Shown here: positions 21,326 to 32,102 of the stretch, one piece after another
Layout: every line of letters starts with the position of its first letter
How positions within the stretch are numbered: position 1 is the first letter of the stretch
Assembly: GCA_001465935.1 (NCBI GenBank)
Contig: LNKV01000036.1
Span: forward strand, 533,365 to 597,364
DNA: 64,000 nt
Direction of reading: 5' to 3'
DNA from: Clarireedia homoeocarpa
Lineage: Eukaryota > Ascomycota > Leotiomycetes > Helotiales > Rutstroemiaceae
The notes under the pieces: model-generated
Told to the model about the DNA's origin: nothing
What the model saw: the letters and a program-made list of their open reading frames with translations, nothing else
The model's database searches: none
Translations under genes and position numbers: made by a program

Positions 21326-22868
21326 ATGGTGAATCGCGATGGTATGTACAAATTACTTTCTCCCTACCCTTGGGGCAGGGCCAAATTGTAAGAGTTATAC
21401 ACAGATACAATTTAGGACTAACTTCTGCATCTGCTGTAGTGTCCTCATGGTCAACATCCTATCTCCTCGCCGAGCTAGCCCGTCGACAACAAGATGAAGC
21501 AACAGGAACAGTGCCCGAAAAGCCCGTCTGCGGCTCTGGAGCTAAAGGGTCGTATAACACATCTGCGCATGTATTTGCGCTGGTATTGATTCTGGTTTTG
21601 AGTACAATTGGTAGTTATCTCACCCCTCTCCCTACTCATAAAAACACCCTTCCCAGCAAAGACCAAAACTAACAACAAGTCTCATTACAGCTTGCGGATT
21701 CCCCCTCATCTCCCGCCGATCCTCGAAATCTGAAGGCCCAAATCGCTTTATATTCCTCTCGCAGCATTTCGGAACTGGGGTTCTTATAGCAACCGCATTT
21801 GTGCATCTGCTACCTACAGCTTTTATGTCCCTGACCCAGCCATGTCTGCCCTATTTCTTCAGTGACGGGTATCGTCCACTCGCGGGACTGATTGCCATGT
21901 TCAGCGCATTAGTTGTAGTTGGGTTAGAGATGTTCTTAACAACCCGAGGAGCAGGGCATTCACATTCGCACGGAGGAGCATGGGGCGCTGTGCCAGAAGA
22001 AGAGGAAGGAGAAAACGCACCAGCACAAAGAAACGGGACAGTCAAGACGAAAGCCAAGAAAAGTAATGGACGGATAGGCAAACTAGGAGTCAACCACCGA
22101 CCACAAGACATCGCACTGGAAGACATGGGTGAAGCCGAAGGTCTCGTATCCGGCGTTTCACCCCTCCCCATCTCCACCCCACAAACCGGCTCTGGCCACG
22201 AAAGCGAGCGTCGCAAATACCAAGACTCGGATTCCGACTCTGATCTTGAATTCTCCGAACTCGGCAACGACGAAGAAATCCCCAGCACATCATCCAAACC
22301 CTCTCCCTTTCCCCGCCACCATAACCCCTCGGACCCCTCGGACCCTGAAACCTCCCCCATCTCCGAAAGCGATTCTCAAAAACGTCAAATCCTGCAATGT
22401 CTCCTCCTCGAAGCGGGCATCCTCTTCCACAGCGTCTTCATCGGCATGGCCATCTCCGTCGCCACCGGCCCGCCCTTCATCGTCCTCCTCATCGCCATCG
22501 CCTTCCACCAATCCTTCGAAGGGCTCGCGCTCGGCTCGCGCATTGCCGCCATCAACTTCCCGTCAGGATCTCCGCGCCCCTGGCTCATGGTTCTTGCGTA
22601 TGGAACCACGACGCCGATCGGACAGGCCATCGGACTCATCGTGCATAATTTGTACGATCCGCATAGCGCGGCGGGCTTGCTGATGGTGGGGTTTATGAAT
22701 GCGATTAGCAGTGGGCTGTTACTGTTCGCGGGTCTGGTGCAGTTGTTGGCGGAGGATTTCTTGAGTGATAAGAGTTATGGGGTCTTGAAGGGGAGAAGAA
22801 GATGGGAGGCATTTGGGGCAGTTATGGGAGGGAGTTGTTTAATGGCTTTGGTAGGAGCCTGGGCTTAG
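21326..22868 (+). CDS. ZIP-family zinc/metal transporter
   Basis: Exons 21326-21341, 21440-21610 and 21691-22868 (introns 98 and 80 nt) encode 454 residues. The 16-nt first exon (ATG GTG AAT CGC GAT G) is inferred from a GTATGT donor and frame match to VSSWSTSYLLAELARRQ. Eight membrane helices are plausible. Helix 1 is VFALVLILVLSTIACGFPL; helices 2-3 hold QHFGTGVLIATAFVHLLPT. The long cytosolic loop has HSHSHGG and an acidic Ser-rich stretch. Helix 4 carries HSVFIGMAISV and helix 5 HQSFEGLALGSR, the paired ZIP metal-binding helices. Family role: import of Zn2+ (possibly Fe/Mn) into the cytosol across plasma or organelle membrane. The loop is longer than in yeast Zrt1. Metal and membrane are not decidable from sequence alone. 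Confidence 0.92.
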
Positions 22869-23517
22869 ATGGTGGTAAGGGGAGAGAGATGGGTAGTAAA
22901 TTAAATGGAGGTGGTTTGTTTGTATATCTAGTTGTATTGTTTGCATATTTAGCGTTTTGATGCATAACTTGGGGATTGGATAGGCATGGCGCGCATTGAG
23001 GTTGGGATAATGCCTTTTTCCTGTTTGGTCTGCGCGTGGTTGGCTACGTCATAGAGAAGCGTATAAGAGGGAAAATTATAAACATGATATCGCAGGTTTT
23101 CGTGTCTCCTTTTTGTTGTGATGACGAGATTGTGATATGATATTATCCTGCCGTCAGTGACCAATGTTATGTCTCCAAAGGGGTGTAAGCAGAGATGTAA
23201 TAATCACGTATGGAATCGACCTTACGTTTCCACGCATGGTTCTACTCGCCCCAATTCAGTTTGCAATCTCATATTCCTATCTCTGCACTGGGATCGCCGG
23301 GTGGTGAGTCACAAACATCATATCGCCATAAGGCAGTATCAGAGTCTTGGATAGTCTTTGGCAGGAAGCAGACTCGATTCTTCATAATAGACTGTTTAGT
23401 CTTTCAATATGTAGTAAAGGTGGCATAACAAGCAATGATGCGACGCCATTCCGTTTAATCATCCATGCCTTCCGACCATTTAACGTTAAGAACCCCGAGA
23501 AAAAAAAGACAGCCTTT
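22869..23517. other. Convergent spacer, ZIP / uL14
   Basis: Holds the two 3' UTRs. Nothing else recognised. Confidence 0.5.
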
Positions 23518-24486
23518 TTACATCACGACACCAGAGTTACTGGCAATACGCTACGGAAGTGGTAAGTATCCGACTCCAAATCAAAGTATCTGAGGTTGGA
23601 ATAAAACTTACTGGCCATAACTCAGCAGCCTCCTTTCCTACTGGTCCGGTGATGGCGGATCCCTTCATCTCTCCCTTGGCGTTGACGATCTATGACATTT
23701 AAATCAGCACTCATTCAGAAATTCTACTCAATGAGCGAAACAGTAGCTGCGTTCCTCCCCTCCCTCTGAACCCAATATCCTCGAGGCAGCCATATATTCC
23801 ATATATCGCGCGACAAGTATAAGAAACCCAAAACTCACCACACCAGCGTTGTCCTCGAAGTACAAGAAAACACCATCGGTTCTCTTCCATGGCTTGGATT
23901 GTCTGACGATAACGGCGGGCATGACCTTTTTCCTCAATTCCGGCTTTCCCTTCTTGACAGTGGCCATAACCATATCACCGACACCACCAGCTGGGAGACG
24001 GTTGAGACGGGCACCGATACCCTTGACGGAGATGATGTACAAATTACGGGCACCGGAGTTGTCGCAGCAGTTCATGACTGCACCGCTATTTTTCTAGTTA
24101 GTATTCGTGTTTTCTTCATCAATTCGTAGGTGCTTGGTGTGTCGCAGTTTGTAAATGCGCAAGCATCGAAAGTCCGTTTGCTAGGTGCCGTAGATTGTGT
24201 GGAGGCTGAACTGAGGGTAAAACGTACACTGGAAGACCGAGGGTCATCTTGAGCTTGCCACCAGGGGCACCACGTCTATAAAACCACCGCATTAGCATTC
24301 GAATTGTTTCATCCTCCGATGTATCTCCAGCCTCTTGATGGCCTGTATCCACCACTCCAGTCCATATCATTTCATTCAATTGTTCTCCAGCTCCTCAATT
24401 TCTGTCCATATCTGGCCAATCTTCGCCAATCGCATCCGCAGCACGCAAATGAGAGCAGAAAAGGCCACTCACGAAATCTTTGCCAT
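23518..24486 (-). CDS. rpl23: Ribosomal protein uL14 (60S L23)
   Basis: Five exons: 24486-24473, 24275-24228, 24085-23839, 23689-23612 and 23550-23518 (introns 197, 142, 149 and 61 nt) give 139 residues, the usual eukaryotic uL14 length. The first exon codes only MAKIS. The protein reads through near-invariant blocks: GAPGGKLKMTLGLPVGAVMN, ISVKGIGARLNRLPAGGVGD, VIVRQSKPWKRTDG, FEDNAGVIVNAKGEMKGSA and the end IASNSGVVM. Family role: large ribosomal subunit protein near the factor-binding site, part of the bridge to the small subunit. High intron number and a tiny first exon are normal for fungal ribosomal protein genes. I looked for box C/D snoRNA signals in the two longer introns I read (1 and 3) and saw no convincing pair. 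Confidence 0.98.
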
Positions 24487-25303
24487 CTCGACGGTATTTC
24501 CTTTAAATTACTAGAAAGGTTAGAGGCAGAGGTTGTCGATGAAGAAGTTGTCGTCGTCGAGGTTATGAGGTTGATTTGCGAAAAGTCGAATTTGGTGGTG
24601 GAAACCCTAATCGTGGTTAAGCGAAAGTTTTGGACCCACAAAAAAATGTTTTGATGATGCACTGGTAGAAAGTGATACATCTCAACAACCGGGCAAAATT
24701 CTACGAGGAACGACACGAAATAAGTGGTTTGTGAATCAAAGTCTTTAAAATTCTTGAATAATTTCCTTCGACCGCCACAAGAGCATTATTGAGGAGCTAT
24801 TGCGAGGCCCTATTGATTCTAGATCCTAAAGCATTTCCAGGCAGCGAATATGATTACAAGCAATTGTGCGCTCGCGTTTTGCACATACAATTCTCGATAT
24901 CCATATAACACGGCTCTATTCCCAAGCACCTCTTTCCTGCTCCAAAACGCCACTGCTCATTTTATCCCTCCATTCCCTATTGATATGCGTGAGAGTTTTA
25001 CAAAATGACAAAAAGTTGATGTCAGGTTTGATCGGATTAGGTATGTTGGCGAGGACCTAGTACGGTCTGTGCTACCAGCACTTGAACGACAAACGACAAA
25101 CCTCAACAGGCATGCAGGGACCGCCGAAAAACCTGTGCTTTACGCCGGGTTGCCACATAAATGATGATCCATGGGTATATGTAGGCTCGAGATATAAGTA
25201 GCCTAATGGGAGTTGACTGGTTGGAGTAGATAATATTCATACTCCGGTTCGCAGAAAGAGACTCGTAAGCGTAACAGTATCTGCGGTGGTTGAGTTCATC
25301 TCA
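24487..25303. other. Spacer between uL14 start and rpd3 end
   Basis: Contains the uL14 promoter and the rpd3 3' UTR. No gene supported. Confidence 0.5.
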
Positions 25304-27415
25304 TCATGACTCTGATTTCTGAGCAACCTCGGTGATCGTTTCGGCTGTGATTTCACTGTTTTGTCGTTCGGATTCGCCCTCTTCCTTTTTGGTGGCAGGC
25401 TCAGGCTCTGGAACTGATGTTTCCGGGATAGTGACTGCATTGGCTGAAACTGCTTCATTGTTCACGGCGATGTTTGCCGAGGCTTCAGGAGCAATTGATG
25501 CTGTTGGCGAAGGTGGCTGAGCTGCTGCTTTTGTTTCGACTTCCGCAGAATCGGCCATGTCAACATCGCCATCATTGTCGGCAGGGGCTAATTTTGGAGT
25601 ATGTGCGGGAGACGGTGCATTCGATGGACCAACTTCTGTAGCCTCCGCCATTGTTTCGTCTTGAATTTTATGCTCCATAAGCTCTGCATTGAATTGGGCA
25701 TTCGCCTCAGTCACTGGTGTAGGAGCCTTAATTTCCCGGTCACTTTGTATTTCTGGTGTTGCTACACCACTATTCATGTCGACATCTGAATATGTCTGGT
25801 TTCGCTGCCTGGGCTGACCGCTTTGGGGAAAGGCGCCATTCGCACGATTGCCTTCCTCGTCATCGCTTTCGTCAAACTCATCATCTCTTGCCACACGCTT
25901 GTCATTTCGGTGCTGCGTATGACGAGAATCTGGGTTTTCATCATCATCGAGGTCATCCATTATCGCATCATCCTCATCAGTAGTACCAGCAAGGGTGGTT
26001 CGTGGAACATCTTGCATTTGAACAGAAGGGGCATGTGCTGTTCTTTTGAGATTTTCAATAACTTGGATCTTAATCTTCTCAAGATAATCCTTTGAGTTGG
26101 CGTTTTCCATGTTCGAAGCACGGACGTCAAGTTCATAGTCAGGACCATAGTACTGTGAAGAATGTCAGTCTTGATTTGCGTGTCCGATCGTAGAGGAGCC
26201 ATACCTCATAGTACTCATTGTAAGGAAGAACGGGATCCATTTCCTTGCCAACCAAAACGCCAGTCTCGAAAGCCCAAGTACGGGCAACATTGCGCATGGT
26301 ATATCCACCTCCACCGAGAACTAATGTTGGTTTGTTAAAGCTCTTGACAAATTGAACACAGTTGGCATGGCCCCTCATGCTCAGATTGAAGCAGCCTAGA
26401 CGATCGCCTGAAAGACTGTCACCGCCACATTGAAGAACAATTGCTTCCGGTTGGTAGTAGTCCATAACACTTTGAATGACCGGTTCGAAGATAGATTTGT
26501 ATGTGACATCGTCAATACCATCGCGAAGGGGAAAGTTAACGGCGTAATTTTTGCCCTGACCAACACCAATGTCTCTCAGTTCACCTGTTCCTGGGAAGTA
26601 TTCACCATATTTGTGAAATGACACCGTCATAACTCTGTCGGTCGTATAGAACGCTTCTTCGACGCCATCGCCGTGATGGACATCGATATCGATATACAGG
26701 ACTCGTTTCTTGAACCGAAGGAGCTCAATTATGCCAAGAACAATATCTACATATGCGTTAGAACTAATTTTATATTGCGCAATGAAAGTGCACCTACCAT
26801 TTACATAGCAAAAACCACTTGCTTCGCTTTTCTTCGCGTGATGAAGCCCTCCAGCCCAATTGATGGCGATATCGCATTTCCCACGATTCAGACGAGCTGC
26901 GCCCTCCATACTTCCACCCGCACTAATTCCGCAGAACTCGAAAAGACCATCAAAGACAGGGCAATCATCCCCGACGTTGTATTTGCCTTGTTCCTTTGCG
27001 AAAGAGTCCATGTTGTCTGGGGTGACCCTCTGAAGGAAGTCAATATACTCGTCAGTGTGGAACTGGGTCATTTCATGACGAGTCGCAGGTTTCGCACGCT
27101 AAATTAAAGTTAGCAGACAGGTTCGATAGTATGCGAATATATTTTCATTCTTGTCTGTATGTTCGCGAGGAAAGTGGTGCACAAGGAATACAACTGAAGC
27201 TATGTTTACAGAACCATACTCACATAAATCTCCATTTTTTGATAGACTCCATAATTCATGATCAAACTGTGCGCCAATCGTATTCTGTGAGGTTTCATAG
27301 GATGGCCTGCAACATAGGCATAATTCCCAACATCGGAGTCGTAGAAATATGCAACTCTCTTCTTGGTGCTGGGTCCATTCGACACCGGGTCTAGAGGCGC
27401 GAAGGAATTAGACAT
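25304..27415 (-). CDS. rpd3: Class I histone deacetylase Rpd3
   Basis: Exons 27415-27224, 27098-26798, 26746-26205 and 26152-25304 (introns 125, 51, 52 nt) encode 627 residues. I start at ATG 27415 (MSNSFAPLDP); an upstream TTG is not needed. The deacetylase domain is complete: RVAYFYDSDVGNYAYVAGHPMKPHRI, GGLHHAKKSEASGFCYVN (active-site His pair), DIDVHHGDGVEEAFY (zinc ligands), ISAGGSM, QCGGDSLSGDRLG and LGGGGYTMRNVARTW, ending with YGPDYELDV. The last ~220 residues are acidic, Pro/Ala/Ser/Glu-rich and disordered, longer than in yeast Rpd3 (433 aa) as usual in filamentous fungi. Role: removes acetyl groups from histone lysines within Sin3-type nuclear corepressor complexes. It is divergent from rpn11. 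Confidence 0.97.
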
Positions 27416-28138
27416 TTTCAATAGGCTTCGGAAGTTGTGGCCAGTAAAAGAGTTTGAGAAGAGGTTCTGCAGTAAGTGGTTATTCGATGGTAATGCTGGA
27501 TAATGAGTAGATCGTCGTCCGAGTAAGAAATTCGATCAGGATGAATTTGGTTGCGATTAGTTGTTGAGTGGAAGAGATAGGAAAGGCGGCGGAAGAAAGA
27601 AGCACGATATGAGGGAGCTTTGAGGCTTCCGCAGGGTCGGCCAATGACGAGCCACTACCCCGAAGCTAATCAATTCTGATTGGTTCTAGAAAAGGTACCT
27701 TGATACTCCGACTCGACTAAGCTTGTATAAGAACCTTCAAGAAAAGTGACTTCGTTTTGTAGCATATATGACGGAAAAGCACAGAAACTCAATGAACATG
27801 AACCGCTTTGGAGTCTCAACTTTGCTGGAAGCCTCTGTGCAGACTTGTTTGATAAATTGAGATCATTTGCGGGCATGTTAATCCATGTAAAACAATTCTT
27901 TTTCAAAATTTGAGCTTCTAGTTTTCGCGAGGCTGAAACACAAGGCTTCTAAATCACGTGATAAAGCTCCGCTTATGTAACAAGGATTATTTGGGAACTT
28001 CAATGCGCGTTCTAAGCTGCCTTGACGTTGGAGCGAGCTTGACAACACCTTCGAGACTGACACTTTTCGCCTTCCGCCGCATCACATTCACCTTTAAGAT
28101 ACCATTTTACACTCGAATTCAGCTCAACGCTACTCAGT
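27416..28138. promoter_or_regulatory. Shared divergent promoter region rpd3/rpn11
   Basis: 723 bp separate the two start codons, short enough for a shared regulatory region. It contains a CCAAT at 27641-27645 and the palindrome TCACGTGA at 27954-27961, a typical bHLH/E-box site. Shared control is inferred. Confidence 0.5.
27954..27961. promoter_or_regulatory. E-box palindrome TCACGTGA
   Basis: Perfect 8-bp palindrome 178 bp upstream of the rpn11 start and 539 bp upstream of the rpd3 start. Matches the CACGTG core bound by fungal bHLH factors (for example Cbf1-type). Binding is inferred only. Confidence 0.4.
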
Positions 28139-29289
28139 ATGGACAGATTAAATCGCATGTTGGCCTCTGCTGGGGGTATGGGAGGGCTGAATTCTGCCGC
28201 CCCAGGATCTGTAAGCTCTACCATTTCCACGATACGAGTTGGGAAAGTTCATTGTTGTAACAATACAAGGCGCTGATAAACTATGAACATCTAGGATAAC
28301 TCAAACTTGATTGATAACTCAGAAACCGTATATATCTCGTCTTTAGCGCTATTGAAAATGCTACGACATGGCAGAGCTGGTGTACCTATGGAAGTTATGG
28401 GTCTTATGTTGGGGGAGTTTGTCGATGACTTCACAGTACGAGTTGTGGATGTTTTCGCCATGCCTCAAAGTGGTACTGGTGTCAGTGTTGAGGCAGTCGA
28501 TCCGGTGTTCCAGACCAAGATGATGGATATGTTGAGGCAGACTGGACGGTGCGTATATTCAAACTGTTTTTAAAGAGCACACGAGTTAACATTATTATCT
28601 GCAGACCGGAAACTGTTGTGGGCTGGTACCATTCGCATCCTGGTTTTGGTTGTTGGCTATCATCCGTCGATATCAACACACAACAGTCTTTCGAACAGTT
28701 AACGCCACGAGCTGTAGCCGTTGTCGTCGATCCAATCCAATCTGTAAAGGGTAAAGTTGTTATTGACGCTTTCCGACTTATCAACCCACAATCTCTCATG
28801 ATGGGTCAAGAACCCCGTCAAAGTACATCCAATTTGGGACATCTCAACAAACCTTCCATCCAAGCACTTATTCATGGGCTTAACAGACATTACTACAGCA
28901 TTGGTATCAACTACCGCAAGACGGCTTTAGAAGAGAACATGCTGATGAACTTGCACAAGCACGTCTGGACGGAGGGTCTGCAGATGGATGACTTTAGAAT
29001 TGAGGGCAACCGTAACAAGGAGCGATTACAAAAGCTGGTTGGACTATCGGAAGGGTACGAAAAGCGTGTGAAGGAAGAAACAGAATTGACCAAAGATCAA
29101 TTGAAGACGAGATATGTTGGAAAGGTAGACCCAAAGAAGCATTTGGAAGATGTTGGGCAGCAACTCATCGAAGACAACATCGTTTCCGTATCGAGACAGA
29201 TGATCGACAAAGAAGCCTCTGCACCGAAGGAAAAGAATGGGGCTAATGGACATGCGCCAGCCGATATGGACATTGATGAAGAATTGTAA
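28139..29289 (+). CDS. rpn11: 26S proteasome lid deubiquitinase Rpn11
   Basis: Exons 28139-28210, 28295-28548 and 28605-29289 (introns 84 and 56 nt) encode 336 residues. The N-terminus MDRLNRMLASAGGMGG and the MPN+ domain (VYISSLALLKMLRHGRAGVP, EVMGLMLGEFVDDFTVRVVD) are diagnostic. The JAMM zinc motif HSHPGFGCWLSSVD is intact (His118, His120, Asp131), after VGWY. The second junction restores TGRPETVVGWYH. Family role: zinc metalloprotease that removes ubiquitin chains from substrates as they enter the 26S proteasome. The C-terminal tail is slightly longer than in yeast (306 aa) and ends in an acidic MDIDEEL. It starts opposite rpd3. Confidence 0.97.
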
Positions 29290-29882
29290 TGATTTTACAT
29301 GATATTGTACTATAGGCGTTTGGTTGCTAGTTAGAGCTTAGCATAAGCATCTCTGCATGACACAGTTGGTCTGGTGCTGGAGTTAATGCAACCTTGGTCC
29401 GCGGAACTCATGATTAGGCGCGACTGTTTCCTGAATATTTCTGTGAGGTTTTCAACTCACACTCTAAAGCTTTATCTTTGTTGGCCCACGTTGCTGGTGA
29501 TGACTATTTATCACTACCTAAATAGTTTGAAGTATTGGGCATCCAAGAGTGCTCTGAGAGTTTTCGATGACCTCTAAAGAGCAATATGGGAAGGTAAATT
29601 TGGCGACTGGAAACACAGAAGGCGCGACGGGCAGGGCAGGATAAAGGGCAAGGCACGAGCAAATGCGAAAAGGCAAGATCGACTGAAGCACTCGTACATA
29701 CTACTGCCTTTCCCAAGATACATCACACTGAGCAGCGTACTTCCATTCTCATACGCAGAACAAGAACGCTTCAACTCTTCAATCTTCATCTTTCTACTCC
29801 CACTTTCTTTTCAGCTCAAAGCCTCTCATACAACAAAGGATAGTTAAAACTAGTGAGTGAGACTTGAACAGATCATTTCGAA
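29290..29882. other. Intergenic, rpn11 to coiled-coil gene
   Basis: No gene supported. Should hold the rpn11 3' UTR and the next promoter. Confidence 0.5.
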
Positions 29883-30936
29883 ATGTATCACAATCACGGC
29901 CGCCTTACTCCCTACTCGGATTTGGAAGATGGCAATAACAGCGTGGAATCTACCACTCCCGTCTTGTCAGGTGTACTTGCCCCTCCCCCGCCCAACGCCA
30001 GCAACAAACCAGCTCGAAAGGAGTTTCTAAACCAGCATTATGTCAAACTCGCCGTTGACGAAATTGTTCGTCTAAAGGGTAAACGTGCCCTTGAGCAAGG
30101 AATGTAAGTTACACATCTTCACAAACTCTCCTTTTTTTCGTGCTTGCCTACTCATATTTACTCAAGGCGTCTCAAATTTTCCCAAAAAGGCGGCACATTC
30201 AGCCTTCCCGCCCCTACCCGTCAAACTTGTCTCCTCAATGCCGAAGAACACGATCGCTACGGTAAAGGACTCGGTAGCATGACCAACGCTATGTACAATA
30301 TGGACATCAGTCTCGTAGCGCCGCCCACTTCCCGCCGCGGCTACAACGTTGCAAAGATCAAAGAACAGTTCATAATTGCTGTGCGAGTAACTGCACGTAA
30401 TGTGCGTAGGAGAGGTGTTAGGGAGAAGGCTGCCCAGATGCAAGCGCGGGCTGAGGAGAAGAAGGAGAGGGGTGCGGAGAGGTATATAGAGAGTGAGAAA
30501 GATAGAAAGGAAAAAGAGCGCAAGGAAGAGAGTAAGGAGCAATTCGAGATTAAGAAATTGGCGAAAGCAGTGCAGCAGGCAGCGTGGAGAGATTTGAAGG
30601 CTATTGATAGGGATTTACCAGGATGGGAAACGGCGGAGAAGAGACGGGATGAGGCTTATGCAAGACAGAGAAAAGTGAGGAAGTTGCTTAGGAGATATGA
30701 GGACAAGAAAAATGAGTGAGTCAGGGAATCCATGCTGACTGGTTGTCGGGGGAGTGAAGGAGAGTGTAAGGAGAGTGGAGCGCTGTAGGACTATGGCTAA
30801 CTTTTTGCTACCCAGAGCTTTTTATTCGCATGAAAGTGTGAAGTTTGAACAAGATATCAAGAATGAAGATAGAGGTGCTGATCAGGAGAGCCAGGATCTA
30901 TGGGCAGCATACTATGGAAATGAAGACAGCTGGTAA
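29883..30936 (+). CDS. Unknown Lys/Glu-rich coiled-coil protein
   Basis: Favoured model: exons 29883-30103, 30167-30715 and 30816-30936, 296 residues. The first splice (GTAAGT donor) restores RALEQGMRLKFSQKGG. A second intron (30716-30815, GTGAGT donor, GGCTAAC branch, TTTTTGCTACCCAG acceptor) bypasses the stop at 30717-30719 and adds 40 in-frame residues rich in Glu/Asp that end GNEDSW; without it the protein has 257 residues. Features: N-terminal low-complexity segment with PPPP, a helical YVKLAVDEIVRLKGKRAL, a middle segment around MTNAMYNMDISLVAPP, then a long Lys/Glu/Arg helix (residues ~165-255), probably coiled coil. No membrane segment or signal. I do not recognise the family and assign no function. 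Confidence 0.78.
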
Positions 30937-31182
30937 GAACACCTAAATGAAGCTTAATCTATGAAGATCGATATTGATTCACAGACAGATTCCGATGCAG
31001 CTGCAGCTATCGCATCGCTCGGCTGCACATTTCATATCTTACTTTATTCATCTGTCGCACTGCCAGCCTGGTGTCAATGGACGAACAATACTTTTGGTGT
31101 CAAGAGTTATGATGCGTATCAATATTGGAGTTGCTCGCCCATCATTTGCTCGAGATTCACATATATTACACAGAGACGAACG

Positions 31183-31216
<34 letters not shown>
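31183..31216 (+). repeat. A34 homopolymer
   Basis: Thirty-four consecutive A residues follow a CGAACG. It could be the tail of a retroposed element, but no target-site duplication or element body was recognised upstream. Length may be affected by sequencing error. Confidence 0.7.
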
Positions 31217-31217
<1 letters not shown>

Positions 31218-31857
31218 ATACATTTTGATTTTATGTTTACGCAGCTTCATATATGTACAACACCGTCGGCAACCTTTCTATTTTCTTTTCCTATAGACAG
31301 TTCTAGCCCAATATATCGCGTCACAATCATATCACACCGTATATCGAACTATCTGAGACATGAACCCCCACGTGGTGTGGGTCCAAGATGCAGCTCCGGC
31401 ATCTGTCTATTTACACGGCACGGTGATTGTTTTGGAAGGTAACTCGCATGTGCATGCGTATACATATACGATCCACCGGCTAAAATTGACGACTGAGAGC
31501 TGGAGAAAGTGTAAGTGAAGTGGGTTTGTTTACATGTGAGTGTGATTGTCTGAGTGTGTACATTGGTTCTTACTGGCGGCTGGTTGATTGACAGATCGGC
31601 GATGCCTAGATTTGGGACGCGAAAGATGGGGATTGTGAATTAGAGGCTAGGGAGAAGGCGGGGTTTCATGCGTATGTATGTAGGCATGGAATGAGGGTCC
31701 GGAAGTAGCGGAAGAGGGGGGAATCAGGAGATCCGGAACGCGGAATAGAAGGGAGCTTGTGTTTCTGGGAGCAGTAATGGAGGAAGGAAGATGAGGTGAT
31801 GGGTAAGACTGAGATAGAGCTGGGAAGTGAGGGGGAGAGACATGCCGAGGTTGGGAA

Positions 31858-31935
31858 GGAAGTTGTGTTTAACATGAGGGGATTTGCGAGGGAAGTTGTG
31901 TTTAACATGAGGGGATTTGCGAGGGAAGTTGCGAG
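31858..31935 (-). repeat. 33-bp direct tandem repeat, 2.4 copies
   Basis: Unit beginning GGAAGTTGTGTTTAACATGA occurs at 31858-31890 and 31891-31923 without change, followed by a partial third copy (GGAAGTTGCGAG). The unit length is a multiple of three and the unit is open on the minus strand, but no coding gene is supported. Confidence 0.75.
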
Positions 31936-32046
31936 TTGGAAAGATTGGTGAGCTTTGAGAGGTAGTTGTGTATGTGCAAAGGGATGATTAAACTTATGAG
32001 GTTTTAGCGTTCTTTGGGTTTGTCTACTGTGAAAGAGGTATATAGA

Positions 32047-32101
<55 letters not shown>
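32047..32101 (+). repeat. (TG)n(AG)n compound microsatellite
   Basis: About 24 bases of TG followed by 31 bases of AG. Purine/pyrimidine strand asymmetry of the AG half could favour non-B DNA. An apparent 231-codon minus-strand frame crosses it and is probably spurious. Confidence 0.85.

Positions 32102-32102
<1 letters not shown>

Noticed and set aside
24276..24472. Possible snoRNA in the first uL14 intron
   Set aside because: TGATATG-like and GGATGAA segments are present but no box D and no C/D terminal stem.
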